Source of the DNA: Takakia lepidozioides
Taxonomy: Eukaryota > Streptophyta > Takakiopsida > Takakiales > Takakiaceae
Direction of reading: 5' to 3'
DNA length: 64,000 bases
Assembly (NCBI GenBank): GCA_030704615.1
Contig: CM060733.1
Coordinates: forward strand, 12,462,001-12,526,000
Of the stretch, positions 1-12,499 are shown one piece after another (position 1 is the first letter of the stretch; each line of letters begins with the position of its first letter). The notes beneath the pieces are model-generated. The model was not told where the DNA came from, did no database searches, and was given only the letters and a program-made list of their open reading frames with translations. A program made the translations under genes and the position numbers.

Positions 1-327
1 GTGAAGCCTTCTATTTTCCTCAAAATCTTATGTGCTCATTTGTCTGTACCCATCAAGGTACTCCCTCGAGAGATTGGTATTCATGAGCTGGTGGTGGGGA
101 CTTCGACACCAGCTCACCCCCGAGTTCTAATGTTCGACTACCTGAGGGCAATCCGGTAACAGAAGTTAGAAATATATCGTTTTAGTTGCACCTCCAGTCT
201 AATCCAGAGAATGTCATAACCTATGTGTGGCAAGCTGTAGGGATGAAACCTACACCTTGAAAGGTGATTCAAGTGGTGGAAGGTGTTGGAAAGCAATCAA
301 GTAAGTAATGAAAAGTATGGGCTGCAG
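1..327 (+). other. Intron / upstream part of NHX gene
   Basis: No convincing exon is visible here. The next exon begins at 328 after a CAG acceptor and starts in the middle of the NHX core, so the 5' part of the antiporter gene lies left of the window and this stretch is read as intron. Confidence 0.4.
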
Positions 328-3300
328 GAACTGGGGGTGGACCCAGATTTGTATGCGTACGTCTTCGGGGAGGCTGTGCTGAACGATGCGGTAATTCTCC
401 TACCTCTCACTATGTCATTTCCGCTACTGAAGCTTTCTGGACAAGATAAGAAGCAAGAGAACCTTCTATTTCGATTACTTCTCCTTAGCTTTTAGACCAT
501 ACTTTCCCGTGACCAACCCTGGGAAAAGGAGGAAGGCAATGGGTCTCTCTCCACAACATGAAACTTACTTCATTTCTTTTTGTCCTGCCCCGTATGTTAT
601 GAGATTACAAGGAGAGATTACTGTCTCTTCAGAGACTGCTCAACGCTAGCAAATACGTGTAGTTTCTAGACCAGATATGCTTGGCAGCTTACCTTCACAA
701 GACATTCCGTTCTTGGGCAGCGATGTAGACCTGACTTCCGTCTCTTCTAGCCCTGCTCAGGGACCCAACGACCCTGTGAACACCATAAAAGAAATTCGGT
801 CTGCAAATCAAAGCAGACCTAACTTGAATGTGTTCCAAATCCATGTAGCATTGAAAGCAACTACTTATAGTGTGAGTCGACAGAGAATGGAAATCCAATA
901 TCAACAAAAGCTGGACGACTACTTCTCCACTGCCTCACTGAGCTTCCTGGATTGGGTTTGTGCTGCAGGTTGCTATTGTCATGTACAGGTACATGGTTAT
1001 CTCATCACATGTATATGGCCGACGGAACAATCTGGCATGGAAACTATACCAAAATGTTTAGGCAACATCTGAGATGGTGGCATATCCATCAGATGGGGTG
1101 TAATATGTGTGGGAACGAAAAAGCAAGGAAGTAAAGATCTATATTGATCAGATGTTTGGAGGCGTCACAATCAACGAGTATTACCAAGAAGATGCTTGTG
1201 CTAAGACTACAATCACAATTGAAAACAATAAGTGTTGTGATCAGTTGAATTTCAATGAGTTGCTGCGCAAGTCACAAAATGACAAAGTTTACTCTATGTT
1301 CAAGCATCTCTTTCGTGTCACATGCAGAACAGTACTTGCATTTGTTGGACGGCCAATCAGTGAGCAAGGCATCTTCTCAGCAATTACATACTTCATTGGC
1401 AATTTTGTGGGTTCTTTATCAATTGGTAAGATTCGGAACTCAAGTCCTCTCTTTCTTCCTCAGGATCTCCTGCCCTCATATTCTGAAGAGATTTGAAGTA
1501 GTCCTATGGGGTTTATTGTAATGCAGGTGGGCTAGCAGCCATTGGCAGTGCACTTTTGTTCAAATATGGTGGTCTGCAAGAGCAAGGGTATGAGTACACA
1601 ACGTTGTACTATAGCAACACACACACAGATTGAGGACTTACTGGGAGGATTTTAGCTCTTGTGAAATCCACTTTCAGCTGCACAGTGATGAATTCTACAA
1701 ATCCGTTGTCTCCCCTGCCTCACCCCAAAAGAGAATTGACTAATATAAGCTAGAAGAAATTGTCATATTTCCTGTCAATCATTGTGCAGAGTTGATGTGA
1801 TTGACTGATTTTGCACACCACTCAGACATGGCTACCAATTAAAACCAGACACTGTTGATGGGGTTGGGAACAAAGCAGGCTAACAACACTGGAGTCCTGT
1901 TTGGTGGCCCTGTTTCCATATGGGGCGTACATGATAGCAGATTGCCTTGAGCTTTCTGGCATTGTGGCAATTCTCTTTGCTGGCATTGTGAGTGGGAACA
2001 TACGTTTTGATTCAGTTGGGGTATAACAATATGAGAGTCTGAGGGGATCTACAGAATCGGCCCAAGAGTTATCTACAACGTGATTTGTTTTTAGAGGCGC
2101 AAGCAGCTTTGATGTTTCAGTATCATATCCCTCTTGGACAAACTCTACTAACAAAAGACAAGTTTGATCTCAAATTATATAGTGGCTACCCCCGAAGGGG
2201 GCCCGAAGGGGGGCAGTAGTCGAAAGGTAAAGTGGCTCTTAGTTACCCCGGCTTTGGCCAGAGTCTTCTCTCTCTCTCTCTGATTTCAACTTATGTTGAT
2301 CAGAGTTTTGAGCTGCAACTGGGACTGATACTTGCCTGTTTATTTGATGTTTTGGAAAACCGATTTGAGTCTTTTGTAGATAATCAGGGACCTATGGCAA
2401 TTAATCACTACATTCACAATATGCTCTTGAGGATCTTCTTTTCGAACCAGTGTACAGCAAGGGAGTTGGATGGCAATGATCACTCTGAAAGTTTCAGTAT
2501 GATGGACATAGGTAACCAGCTGTTGAACTCTCCGTGATGCCAGGGAATGAAGTACTATACAGCACCGAATCTCTCGGCACAAGCTACGCAAGTGACGACT
2601 AGCTTCTTCCAAATGCTGGCTAAGCTGTCTGAGACATTTGTGTTAGTCAACTGTCACTATGCCCACATACGTCTGCATTTTTTTATCCTTTGTGATTTCA
2701 AAGGGGGAGACATCATTTGAACGTCCTCCGTGGTGAAGATTTTACCTTTCAAATATCAAGCGTGCGAATGTCTTTAATTGCACTATTTTCTGTACATTTC
2801 GTGAATGTTCTAAAGAGGGACTAGATCAGCACCTCAAATCTCCTGAGCATAATGTAATCAGAGACAAAGAGTGGAGAATATTTTCTCCTGGATTCTTTCC
2901 TGTAATCTTCTTTTCATGAGAAGTTGATAATAACCGGGTGCGATTTGAGATATAGTACTCATCAGCCAGCTTGCTGATGGAGCAATTTACTTAAATTTGT
3001 TGGTACATGTGTTGTGAGTATCTGGGTAATTAGTACAGCTGAGCAAACATATATATTGGAAATGCTGGGTTTGTGAGCAGGTTTATATATATGGGGGTAG
3101 CACTATTTTTGGAGCAGCAGAGCTGGCATAACTTGGGCTTTGCTTTCTTCACAATCGTATCCTTAGCTCTTATCAATGCTGTGGTCCAGTTCCCAGTCAA
3201 TTTATTGAGGGTGGTTGAAAGCATGTAGGACTTGGAACAGATATTCCTGCTGTATCCTCTCTAGCTAAGAGAAAAATAGGGGGGGCCTATTCAATTTGAA

Positions 3301-6032
3301 CTTGAAATGACATGGTAAATCCTATGGAGTCAGTAGTGGTAGGCACCATTCTGGAAAGGATTTTTTATGAAGAGTTCAAGGTGTCGAAAAGGCCAAACAC
3401 TGAATTCCTGTGAAAAGGCTCTAAGTAAAGACTGTGGATACGGACTAGGGCTCTGCAACTAGGTCAAATAGTTCGCTGTGAAAGATTAACTAAGAGAGTG
3501 CACTTCACACCAGTTAAGGTCTTCAATGTGGGCTGATGAACCATTTCAGCTCCTCGTAACCTGGGTGAAGTTGATTTCAGCAATTGTAGAAATTTTCAGT
3601 GAAGGCTTGCTTTGTGAGGGAAATGGGGATCATCTTCAGTAAATCCATCATGACCAACAGAGAAACCTACTATTGTGTTAGTAATCAAAATCAGATATCT
3701 CCATGTTTCCTCAACAACTGGATTCCATTGTTTAAGTACTTGACCACTAAGTCACCAGCTTCAAGCATGGGGAAACTGTCTCCTTGACCCTAAGGTTCTG
3801 GCACTGCATTTGCTGCACCCCTTCCCAGATCAGTTGCCTTATTGCAAGGTGCTCTGTCTGCCTGAGCTTCCTTGTGCTGATTAGAGTCAGAATGCTGCCT
3901 ATCATTCAGTGGAACTCACAGAATGCTCTCCTCTTTTTCTGCTTCTAAATCTTTTTGGTTTCTTCTTTTCTGGACTTCCTTTTAAGTGCAAAGAGACTGT
4001 CGCTTATTTTAAGCTCTTTGTACTTCTTTGTATCCTGCGTAAGGAAAGGCCAACTCTTCCGTTTGTCATATCTCTTGCATCATTGAAATTAAGGAAATCA
4101 GGTTGTATGCTGTCTTACATTGAGCTAAAAATCCCTGGGAATTACTTCCAACTATTTGACAATATTTTTTTATCCTCGTTGCATTCCTAACAAATTATTT
4201 TTACGCAGGTTGGCTAATGTGTATCCATGTGCAATGCTTCTCAACTACTACCGAGAAGAGGCCAGACGCATCCCCCTCAATCACCAGCATGCTCTCTGGT
4301 ATAGCGGTGAGTGCCATCTGACTTGAAAGGATAAAGAACAATGCACTGAACAGGGCAGTCCATTTGGCTACCGTGTAAATGGATACCTTTGGGCAATCGA
4401 AATTTGGGGTGAAATAAGAGCTCTTCGGATCTTCATTATGACTAAATAGACAATCAACATTGTCTTTTACACAGGAAGCTATTGTGGAGTTCCAGATCCT
4501 TCATAGCATTATGTACCAGGGTGACAGCTTGATTCTTCTAATGTGTGAGTAAGTGGATTAAAAGTGCAGGACTTAGAGGAGCTATGGCATTTGCATTGGC
4601 ACTGCAATCAGTGACAGACCTACCAAACAACCATGGCCGTGTCCTTCTCACCTCCACTATCTTCACAATCTTCTTCACTGTAAATTCTATCAACCACACC
4701 TTGAAGCTTATCAGATCTAATGTCCTGTGCTACCACCATAAAAAACCAAATTGTAGCTGATGCTAATTTCAAATCCGTATAGCTTGAAATCTCTTTCACA
4801 TGGAAACTACCATCTACAACTGAAATTTTGACCTTTAGTTGGTCTATATGACATGTTTGAAAGGTCAAACAGTGTCTTGTTTAAGACAATCCCTCAATGA
4901 TCCCTTTTTGTCACCATGAAACCATGAATCACTAAAATGTCGTGGAGCGAAGGTCTAAGCATATCAGCATGCTGTCTGTCAGATGGGTTCCACTTTCAAG
5001 TAAAGCCCCTGCTGAAAACCTGCAGGTGTTGTTAATTGGTGGGTCCACACAAATGATGCTGAGTCATCTCAAGATTGAGTGCCATGGCCCACGTGTCCAA
5101 GATGCTGAGGAGGCAAAAGTACTCACCTAGTGATCCATATTTTCCACTCTGTTTTGTTCTCTGCAAAAAGTATGTTTTGTCATAGCAGTGTCAGCCAGTG
5201 AACACAAGTTCTGGAACACACGTATGTAATGGTGAGTATGTATCGGTGACAGAATTTGATGAGTGGCAATGCCCAGCTGCATGTCTGAATCAAGTAGTAC
5301 ATATAATTCCCCAACTAACTTGTGGGAATCAGTAGCCTTGCTGAAGTTGGTGTAACTGCTTGCTTGGCAGTTTGACGAGGCCGCAGAAGAACAACCAAAT
5401 GATCATGTATCCCCTCCATCCCATACACATGTGATAGGAAACAAATGAAAAAATAGAAAAGAAAAAATGTGCACCATGTCACACATCAGTGCAGTAGGCT
5501 GCTGGGACTCCGTTACTGTTCTGTGACCAAGCTCACCCATGTGTAGCTTTAGCCCCCGTGTCTGTCCAGTGCACTGTTTGATTCTTTGTTCAGGTTGTGT
5601 TTATGGTGATTGAGTGATGCAGGAGCTGGACTTGGAGGAGGCAGAGCTGGCCGAAGCTGAAGGCCTCGGTGTGTTGGCCAAGAAGCAAAAGCTGATGCTA
5701 AAGAAAAAGCTCCGCCAAATCCAGCATGAGTAAGGCCGCCTCTCAGATTTCTGGTTTGAAGTCACAGAGCTGTGAGAGACTCTTTTTGAGGGTGCAGAGA
5801 GGTTACTATGATGTGACCGTGGATGTTTGCATGCAGCACAACCTTTGCGAAATTGGACAAGAAGTACATACGACCATTCCTTGCATCAAGTCCAATCAGA
5901 TTGAGCTCCTCTGCTAACACCAGCCCACGGCATATTAGCCCAATCCACTCACCGCACTCAGCTGAATCAGGTCTGTGCAAGCTTCCAATAATGGATACGT
6001 GTATATCTAATTGCACTCAAAGGTACCTTTAA
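328..6032 (+). CDS. NHX6: Endosomal-type Na+(K+)/H+ antiporter, NHX5/NHX6-like (5' partial, multi-exon)
   Basis: Membrane cation/proton exchanger of the CPA1/NHX family; NHX5/6-type members act in Golgi and endosomes in pH and K+ homeostasis. Exons read by eye: 328-390 (FGEAVLNDA), 969-988 (20-nt microexon, VAIVMY), 1328-1425 ([10 protein letters not shown]), 1527-1587, 1879-1987 ([14 protein letters not shown]), 2544-2641 ([14 protein letters not shown]), 3081 to about 3160-3230 ([15 protein letters not shown]), 4209-4306 ([10 protein letters not shown]), 4570-4679 ([14 protein letters not shown]), 5026-5118 (VLLIGGST), 5623-5729 (acidic, then Lys-rich) and 5837-6032 ([17 protein letters not shown]). 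Nearly all borders are GT-AG and phases agree, except the 3' end of the 3081 exon, which I could not fix. The order and spacing match NHX5/6 better than vacuolar NHX1. The 5' exons are outside the window. The reading frame looks functional, not decayed. The final stop is uncertain because more exons may follow. Confidence 0.85.
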
Positions 6033-6302
6033 GAAAGGCAGCCTACTGTGGAGGAACTGCAACCTGTCTTTTAGTAAAACTGCCACATCCATGTGTACCT
6101 CATCAAAAGTGGGTGCAAATGGGCTTCCTGAGTTGGTAAAGACAAATCTGCCAGCAAACCAGCCCACAGCGGCACTGTGACTGGTCATCATTAGGGTCTC
6201 AAGGAATCACCATAAGCAATATAAGTTCTTCTAGTTCCATCTAACCTCATGCATCACTATAGTATTCTTAAAAGTCTTCTGACTTTCATACAATGATGGC
6301 AG

Positions 6303-6553
6303 ACTCAAATGAGCCAGAATACATTAAACGAATGGAACGCCGAAGCCTCATTCTGGATGCAAGCATGCAAGAGATGCACGAGATTGACCATGCTCATACT
6401 GTCAACAGGCACGTCACCACAGGCCAGACTAGTGGGGGATTGATGCCCTCGTCCTCTGTTGCTAAAGAGGCTTCACTCCTTAATCGCCTCAAACAGAACC
6501 TTGACCAGTCACATTTCAGTAGCTCTCTCAGTAACTACCTTGGTGTTCAATGA
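6303..6553 (+). CDS. Possible terminal exon, unknown product
   Basis: An open stretch of about 83 codons follows a good ATGGCAG acceptor and ends in TGA. It is hydrophilic, Met- and Ser-rich, with a charged start (EYIKRMERRS) and a helix-prone end (LLNRLKQNLDQSH). I do not recognise it. It could be an extra C-terminal exon of the NHX gene just upstream, used if the 5837 exon is spliced onward, or the end of an unrelated transcript. Codon content looks coding-like, but there is no family evidence. Confidence 0.3.
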
Positions 6554-7941
6554 GGCTTGTTCATCCCCCCTTGCAAGTTTTGTGCTGTCACAAGTGGACT
6601 AAATTGTTAGTACACATAATTTGATAAATTAGCGAGGGATATATGTGAAAAAATTGGCATAAGAAAGCTCGGCTGAACAGTTTTCCTCTGCAAAGGAAGA
6701 GAGCCTAAGCAGCTCTCCCAAAGATTACATGCTTCCTGACCTGCAGTATTGCATCCACTTGGCATTTATAATATGGACTATCTTCATCCCCTGCTTGCGG
6801 CCCTTCCTTGGTGCTTGTCAAGCTTGGTTCACCCCCCAGCTCCCTACTCATCACCAAGTCACTAAATCTATCGCGCCTTTAGTGAGACTAACTCCAAACA
6901 TATAAAATGAACTAAAATGACTCAATGGCCTACAATGGAACTAGGGTCTTCCCCTTAGTCTCAACTAAGAATGCTTTCCTAATCTTAGAGAACTCAGGCT
7001 CTACTCTCTAGGACCTATGCTCCTCCTAGCAAGCTCCACAACTAGAAACTAAGCAAGACCACAAAGAGCAAGCGAAAGGAAACAAAAAGAGCATCACAAG
7101 CCTCAATCACATGACTAATGGGTGAGTGAATCCAATTTGCCATTGAGCATTGTAATCCTTGTTATCTCGTCCGCCAGAGTGAATGTACCTGATCGCTTGT
7201 CACCAATGCTAAAGCATTTTTGCCGTAAATGGCCCAGGATACAAAGAAAATCTCAGTATGGTACTCAATAGTTCCCCGCAGCACTGAAAGACGGAGCTTT
7301 AGTCTTTCAAACAATGAAACAGTGAGTGCCAACTCAAGTTAGGTGCTGCACACCATTCTGTCTTGGATGCAAAAGTTCAATGGATACAAATCTTTGGTCT
7401 TTCTCATCCCTTCCCCTTCTGGTAAACGGGATCTCATCAAAACCATGGGTGGTCCATACATCTTCACCTGGATGCAATCTGTAGAATCTGAAATCTCATC
7501 AGCTGAGTTCCATTTGGGAGCTGCAGTCTTGCCAACTCCATCAAGCCCACAGGCTGTCGATCACAAACCTGATACATTCCTCATAGATGAAACTATGATC
7601 TGCAACCAATAACTGGAGCCCAAGATGGGGATCCATGTTAGATGGAGAAATGACATTGAACCGTTTCACAAAACCCCGGCACTGAAGTGCTGCAGAGCAA
7701 GCCTTCACTTCGCCCAAAATGCCACCTTCTCACTAGCCTGGCTATCTTTGTTGACAAAGCTACGAGTCACGGTCAAAATGGCTTGATCGGGACCTCGATG
7801 CACTATTACATGACTGCAGGAATGGACATCCTGTCTCCTACTCACAATATAGCTCTTTGTCCAAAGGCCTTGAGCCATGAGGAGCAAGTATCCAACATTA
7901 TAGCTTCAGCAAGAGTTGGCAGTAGGGGATGGGTCCAGAAT
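6554..7941. other. Gene-poor spacer between convergent genes
   Basis: This lies between the + strand NHX gene and the 3' end of the - strand gene that stops at 7942. The part next to 7942 probably holds that gene's 3' UTR. Short open frames on both strands near 7343-7900 show no family motif and no consistent splice sites. Confidence 0.4.
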
Positions 7942-10900
7942 TCACATCCGACCTCCCAGCCAGCCCCCTTTAACCTCTGACTGAGACCTCACTTCAGCCA
8001 GCTTCCCATCAGGTCCATAGTCTCTTTCCATCACAAGCCTAGTCCCATCCGCACAGAGCCACCCTACACCAATTGTCAAAATGCCCTCTTCCTTCGCTTC
8101 CACACTTGCTATGACACCCCCTGGTAACCACAAGAAGCTTGGATCATCGACATCCTCAAGCTCAGCCTCATCAATCAGTTCAGGCAGCCCCCGATTTTTT
8201 ATCACCTCTTTACAAGAGTACACAAATGTCGGCCTCTCGGTTTTGCCAGAAGCTGGATGTATAGCCATTGCATTGATTTCAAACACTTTCCAGGACCCTG
8301 TCAGATCATGTGGTGAAACCCGTGGCTTCTGCGAAAAAGGCTTTAGCTGATTCCCACCAGAATCACTGCAAATACGAGAATGAGAGGTCATATGATGTCA
8401 GAATAGGTGGTAGGACGTATGTCAGACACAACATTTTCCAAAGACTATAGTGCAGGAAGTAGGATAGTGAGCAGAGACAAGGATAGAAAGAGAGAACAAT
8501 ATAAAACCTTCATCAAAAGCCCAAACATAACCATCAGGAACCCCAGGATAAATCACTGCAGAGAGACAGCTGCCATTCCTCATCTTTCAAAACTAAGTGT
8601 CAGAGAAAAGAAAGAAGGGCAAAAGTTATCACATCCACAGCAGGTAACTGGAGGGTACATGGGACAAAGCACAACTACAAGATAGAAAAACAGAGTTATA
8701 CCTAATGGACTTCATGTTGCAAGGTCCCATCCACTCTTCTTCATATACTGCCACTCGCAACACCTGAATCTCCTCCCCACCTTCAATGATAGAGATTGTG
8801 TGAACCACCCGCAGCCTTTGATGCCCCCCACACACCAGACACTGGCGAAAAACATAACCACGAGTTATACATTATCATCCCCAAATGACAAGGTGAAATG
8901 GCATGATGCATGGTGATGATTGTGCAAGATTGGAAACACAATCACCCTTTAGTTGCGAAGGTTACCCAAGAAAGAATTTTGACAACAGTCACTCAAAGCA
9001 AACGGACTCCACCTTAGACAAAATAGAGGTGCAGCTACATGCCTTCAGAGTTCAGCATGACAGATCTAAACAAAGTGGAGTTCACCAAAGTCACTCAAAC
9101 CAAACAGACCCCACATTAGACAAAACAGAAGTGCAACTATGTTCTTTCATAGTCCAGCATGACAGATCTCATTCACAGCGACAAAATACCTGCTCAATTT
9201 TAAAAGTTGGAGATGAGAAGTAATCTTTGTCGCTGGCTGCCGGGGTTTCTGCTAGAATCTCAAGTGGACCTCTTGAATATGACCCATCCTGCTCCACCAA
9301 CAAAGCAGGAATGGCAACATCACTTTCTAATACTCTGTCTAGCACAGCAGGTTCGTCATCAAAAACCACACACTATCAAAAGTGAAAACGTACTTACCAA
9401 ACAAAGCAAAAGAGCCTACTGAGAATTTGTCTGCAAAGGGTTAATATACAGCTATGACTCACAAGAGATCGTACTCATAAGACGTTGTTTGCCGTAGCCT
9501 TGTGGCCATTGACCCCGCGCCCAGTTTGAGCGGGAATATGACTCGCAATAGTTTTTGGGAGAGGTTCAAGCTTAATCGACTCCAGCGGCATCATACCTGA
9601 TTGATTTCTTCCTACAGAGTTTTGTTGTTTGAAGCTGAAGTTGTTTAGAATTGCATTTAGTTTTAAACTCTCTTGTGTCATAGAGAGTTTAAAACTAAGT
9701 GCAATTCTAAACAACTTCAGCTTCTAAGGCTCCCAAAGACTATCGTGTTTAGTGGATTACAAATTCCTTGAAACAGCCTTATCTTCCTGTGTTCTAGTTC
9801 AGGCACATTTTACTACTTTGTGAAATCAGTGCCAAAAGTTAAAAAATGAATACTACGCCTACAACTTGTTTAGCACAAGGTCCTGCTCTCATTAGAAATG
9901 AGCCTACCTCAAAAAACACAAGACCCAGTTCCATCGCCATGTCATCCTCCTCCATGACATCATCCCAGTCACCAGCATCCCCTTTCTCCAAAGAAGCTTC
10001 ACCAGCTGGAGCAGCCACAGCGAACTCGCTGCTACCTACCCCTCTCCATGTGGCAATTTCCCCGCCAGCATCTTGTATAGCTGTCATGGTTCCATTGGTG
10101 GTAGCACCCTGCTTGAACCAGTGTTCATCTGGTCCCTCTTTCTCAATACTCCCTCCTGACAATCCTTTGAAGCCTCCCTCCCAACCCTCATCGATTGCAT
10201 CTGACTCCCGCCACATGGACTCCCACTCGGCATCTTCAACCTTCAACATTGCACCATCCTTTAAGTCTCCCTCTGTAGTGTACAGTCCCTCTCCTACTTC
10301 TCCCCCTTCTGTTTCTTCTTCCCAGCTGCCCACACCAATAGACTCGTCCTGGAAGTCTCCATCTTCTAGCAGGTCTTCAACTGCAGCCCCCTCTTCACCT
10401 CCTTGCACAGCCATTTCAAGAAAATCTGCATCTTCCAGATTGGCTGACTCGAGTTCATCATCAAAAGGATTGACCCCCTCTCCCACAAACTTGCCACTAT
10501 CTTTGGGGCTGGAATCAGCTTGCACTTCCACCTGACCATGACATTAAACATATGGACTTGAAAATGGCTAACATTTGTAATGTGAAGGGTTTCCAGTGTG
10601 TGATAGACCTTGCCCAAAACCAGCGCAACCAGAACATCAACCAGGACATAAATTACCACATGGCCACTAAATTTCTACATGTGTTGCTCTTGCACTTAAT
10701 GTCCTGCGTTTCTTACTTGCAGATCAACATCCAGAAGTAAATCAGAGTTCCTGGTTCTCATCCCAACTTTTCTCACCCATACCAGAAAACAAGGGAATCT
10801 CACCTCATTCAAGCATTGCTCTCCATGGGGATTTTCCACAGCCCACAAAACTTGCCGGTGGAGCATACCAGTAACAGCTGCACTAACAGTACACAGTACT

Positions 10901-12499
10901 CTAGCATCATAGAGATACTCATCCTTCCTTCCAAGTGCGACTGGCTCCATCTCAGCTGTGATGGGGGAGAAGGCTGCCCCCACCCCCCGCCATACGCCAG
11001 CATTGCTGCTTGCAAATGTGGTCCAAATGGGGCTTATCACTGATTCCTGCAGCAAATTTCAGCCAAGAGTAAGCTGAGGGGTTTAGGGCTTAGTTGTGGC
11101 AAAAGCTGGTGAGGCTTTCTGATTCCTTGCTCAGACTTTCCTTCTGAAAGTCAATGGCTGTGAATCTCTACATATGGACAAAGACAATGTTTCCCACATT
11201 GAAGTAGAGAGTTCAGAAGTGGTGACCGAAAGACATCTACTGGAAATGAACAGAGGAAATATCAAAGGAAAACTGATGCAAAAGAAAGACAGAGGGTGAC
11301 ACAAAAGAGCATAAAATTCAAAGCTCCAAGAGCTTATGGGACAAGGATAGTAAGATAGAAGGTAAAAATTGAGACATTCTGATTCGCAGCCCAGACTTTT
11401 ATTTCTCACGTTGAAATACAGAATCCAGAAGTGGTGACCAGAAGATTCTTACTCACATGGAAATGAACAGAGGAAATATTGAATGACAGAGGGTGACACA
11501 AAAGACCATACATCTCAAGGCTCAATAAGGTAGAAGGGAAACAAATAGAGAATTACAGTAGGCAACTGCCATGCCCTCCTAGAGCAAACAGCTGACGCAA
11601 TGAAGCTCACTGCAAGCCTCTTCTTTGAACCACTGAAATGTGGCTCATCCATCAACAGAGTGAGGTACAAGAGTTGGTGCAATGGTGGAAAGAATGAGAC
11701 AAAGAGAGAAGGAAGATATGGGAGGAAAATATGAGAAAGAGTGTGAGCAAGTAGAGACAGATAGGAGAGGAATTTATACCGCAGTCTGTAGGACCCTTTC
11801 TATTTCCACCGGCATCGCTTCAGACACAAAAATTTTCGCCGATGAATCATCCTCAAGCATCTCGCTGTCCACGTCGAGCCTAGTCACAGCTGCCTGATCA
11901 ACGACACCCTTGCTGTCCGACACCATCTTCTCTATAGTTTGGGATCTCCCTCCTCCCTCCTTTCCGGGCCTCCCTTTCAGCTCCTTTCCCCTCGTCGATA
12001 CCTTTGAGGAAGTACTCGTACCTGCATTTCGTCTATTAGTTGAAGGACTTGCCGGCATGGAAGGAGTGCTTTCCGAAAAGTCACTACTCCACACATTCGG
12101 CTTTGGCCTTGGCTTTGCAGGTGGTTTGGTTTCCCCTCTTGGCTGGCCTCCCCCATGACCTGATTTCTTGTCTTTCGCGCCGCTCTTCTTCCTGTCTTTC
12201 TCAGTTGAAGCTCTGGGATACGGATTGGTCGCCCCTCCCCTCGACACTGGTGTGATTGATGAAGATGAATTCAAATGAAATAAGGACGAACCAGATTGAT
12301 TGCAGTCTTTTAAAAATATGATCGGTGCAAGATGACTGGATTTTACATCAGCCAGAAAAAGCTGCAAATTTTTTGGCCCATTGCGGCACAATGAAGACTC
12401 AGGTTCCTTAACTCTGACATGAGAAACAGGATACAATGCACGAGAGGAGATGTGTCTAAATTGCAACGAGGACGGGACCTGCATTGCAACACCTTGCAT
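7942..12499 (-). CDS. Probable plastid protein with DUF3598-like domain (6 exons)
   Basis: Exons (- strand) with GT-AG borders and matching phases: 12499-11780, 11046-10804, 10531-9908, 9372-9190, 8841-8702, 8365-7942, about 777 residues. Start chosen at ATG 12499; the frame is open further up but lacks an ATG before a stop. The first 60 residues are Ser/Arg-rich and low in acid, like a plastid transit peptide. Residues about 60-240 are low-complexity and basic. Exon 2 has a conserved-looking block (GVWRGVGAAFSPITAEMEP). Exon 3 is strongly acidic and Gly-rich. Exons 4-6 read like a lipocalin-style beta barrel (SRGPLEIL, GSWKVFEINAMAI, FLWLPGGV, VGWLCADGTRLVMERDYG) and end GGWLGGRM. The paired G-W and R-R-Y patterns recall DUF3598 proteins of cyanobacteria and plastids; this is from memory. 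No enzymatic role can be assigned. Introns carry local duplications and a perfect-looking foldback. Confidence 0.65.
8983..9175. repeat. Two-copy tandem duplication in intron
   Basis: About 100 bp is present twice (near 8983-9075 and 9088-9172). Each copy contains ACAGTCACTCAAA or AAAGTCACTCAAA, then TTAGACAAAA and CAGCATGACAGATCT. It lies in the intron between exons 4 and 5 of the DUF3598-like gene and abuts the exon 4 donor at 9190. Confidence 0.75.
9473..9535. repeat. Dispersed 60-bp repeat, intronic copy
   Basis: A block starting ACTCATAAGACGTTGTTTGC and ending GAGCGGGAA is repeated almost base for base at about 55023-55087, with two further diverged copies at 55245-55315 and 55393-55455. 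This copy lies within intron 3 of the DUF3598-like gene. Confidence 0.85.
9631..9724. repeat. Near-perfect hairpin, 42-nt arms
   Basis: Arms 9631-9672 and 9683-9724 are reverse complements with one mismatch, separated by a 10-nt loop (TTGTGTCATA). Located in intron 3 of the - strand gene. It could be a foldback mini-element or a young inverted duplication able to form a small-RNA precursor. No terminal target duplication was evident. Confidence 0.85.
11195..11535. repeat. Imperfect tandem duplication in intron 1
   Basis: Two related blocks, about 11195-11365 and 11406-11535, share AGAAGTGGTGACC, GGAAATGAACAGAGGAAATA and GACAGAGGGTGACACAAAAG. The second has lost about 40 bp. Both lie inside intron 1 of the DUF3598-like gene. 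Confidence 0.7.

Noticed and set aside
9846-10535. 229-codon Ser/Pro-rich frame on + strand
   Set aside because: Exact complement of the acidic exon 3 of the DUF3598-like gene, whose splice sites and phases fit the - strand.
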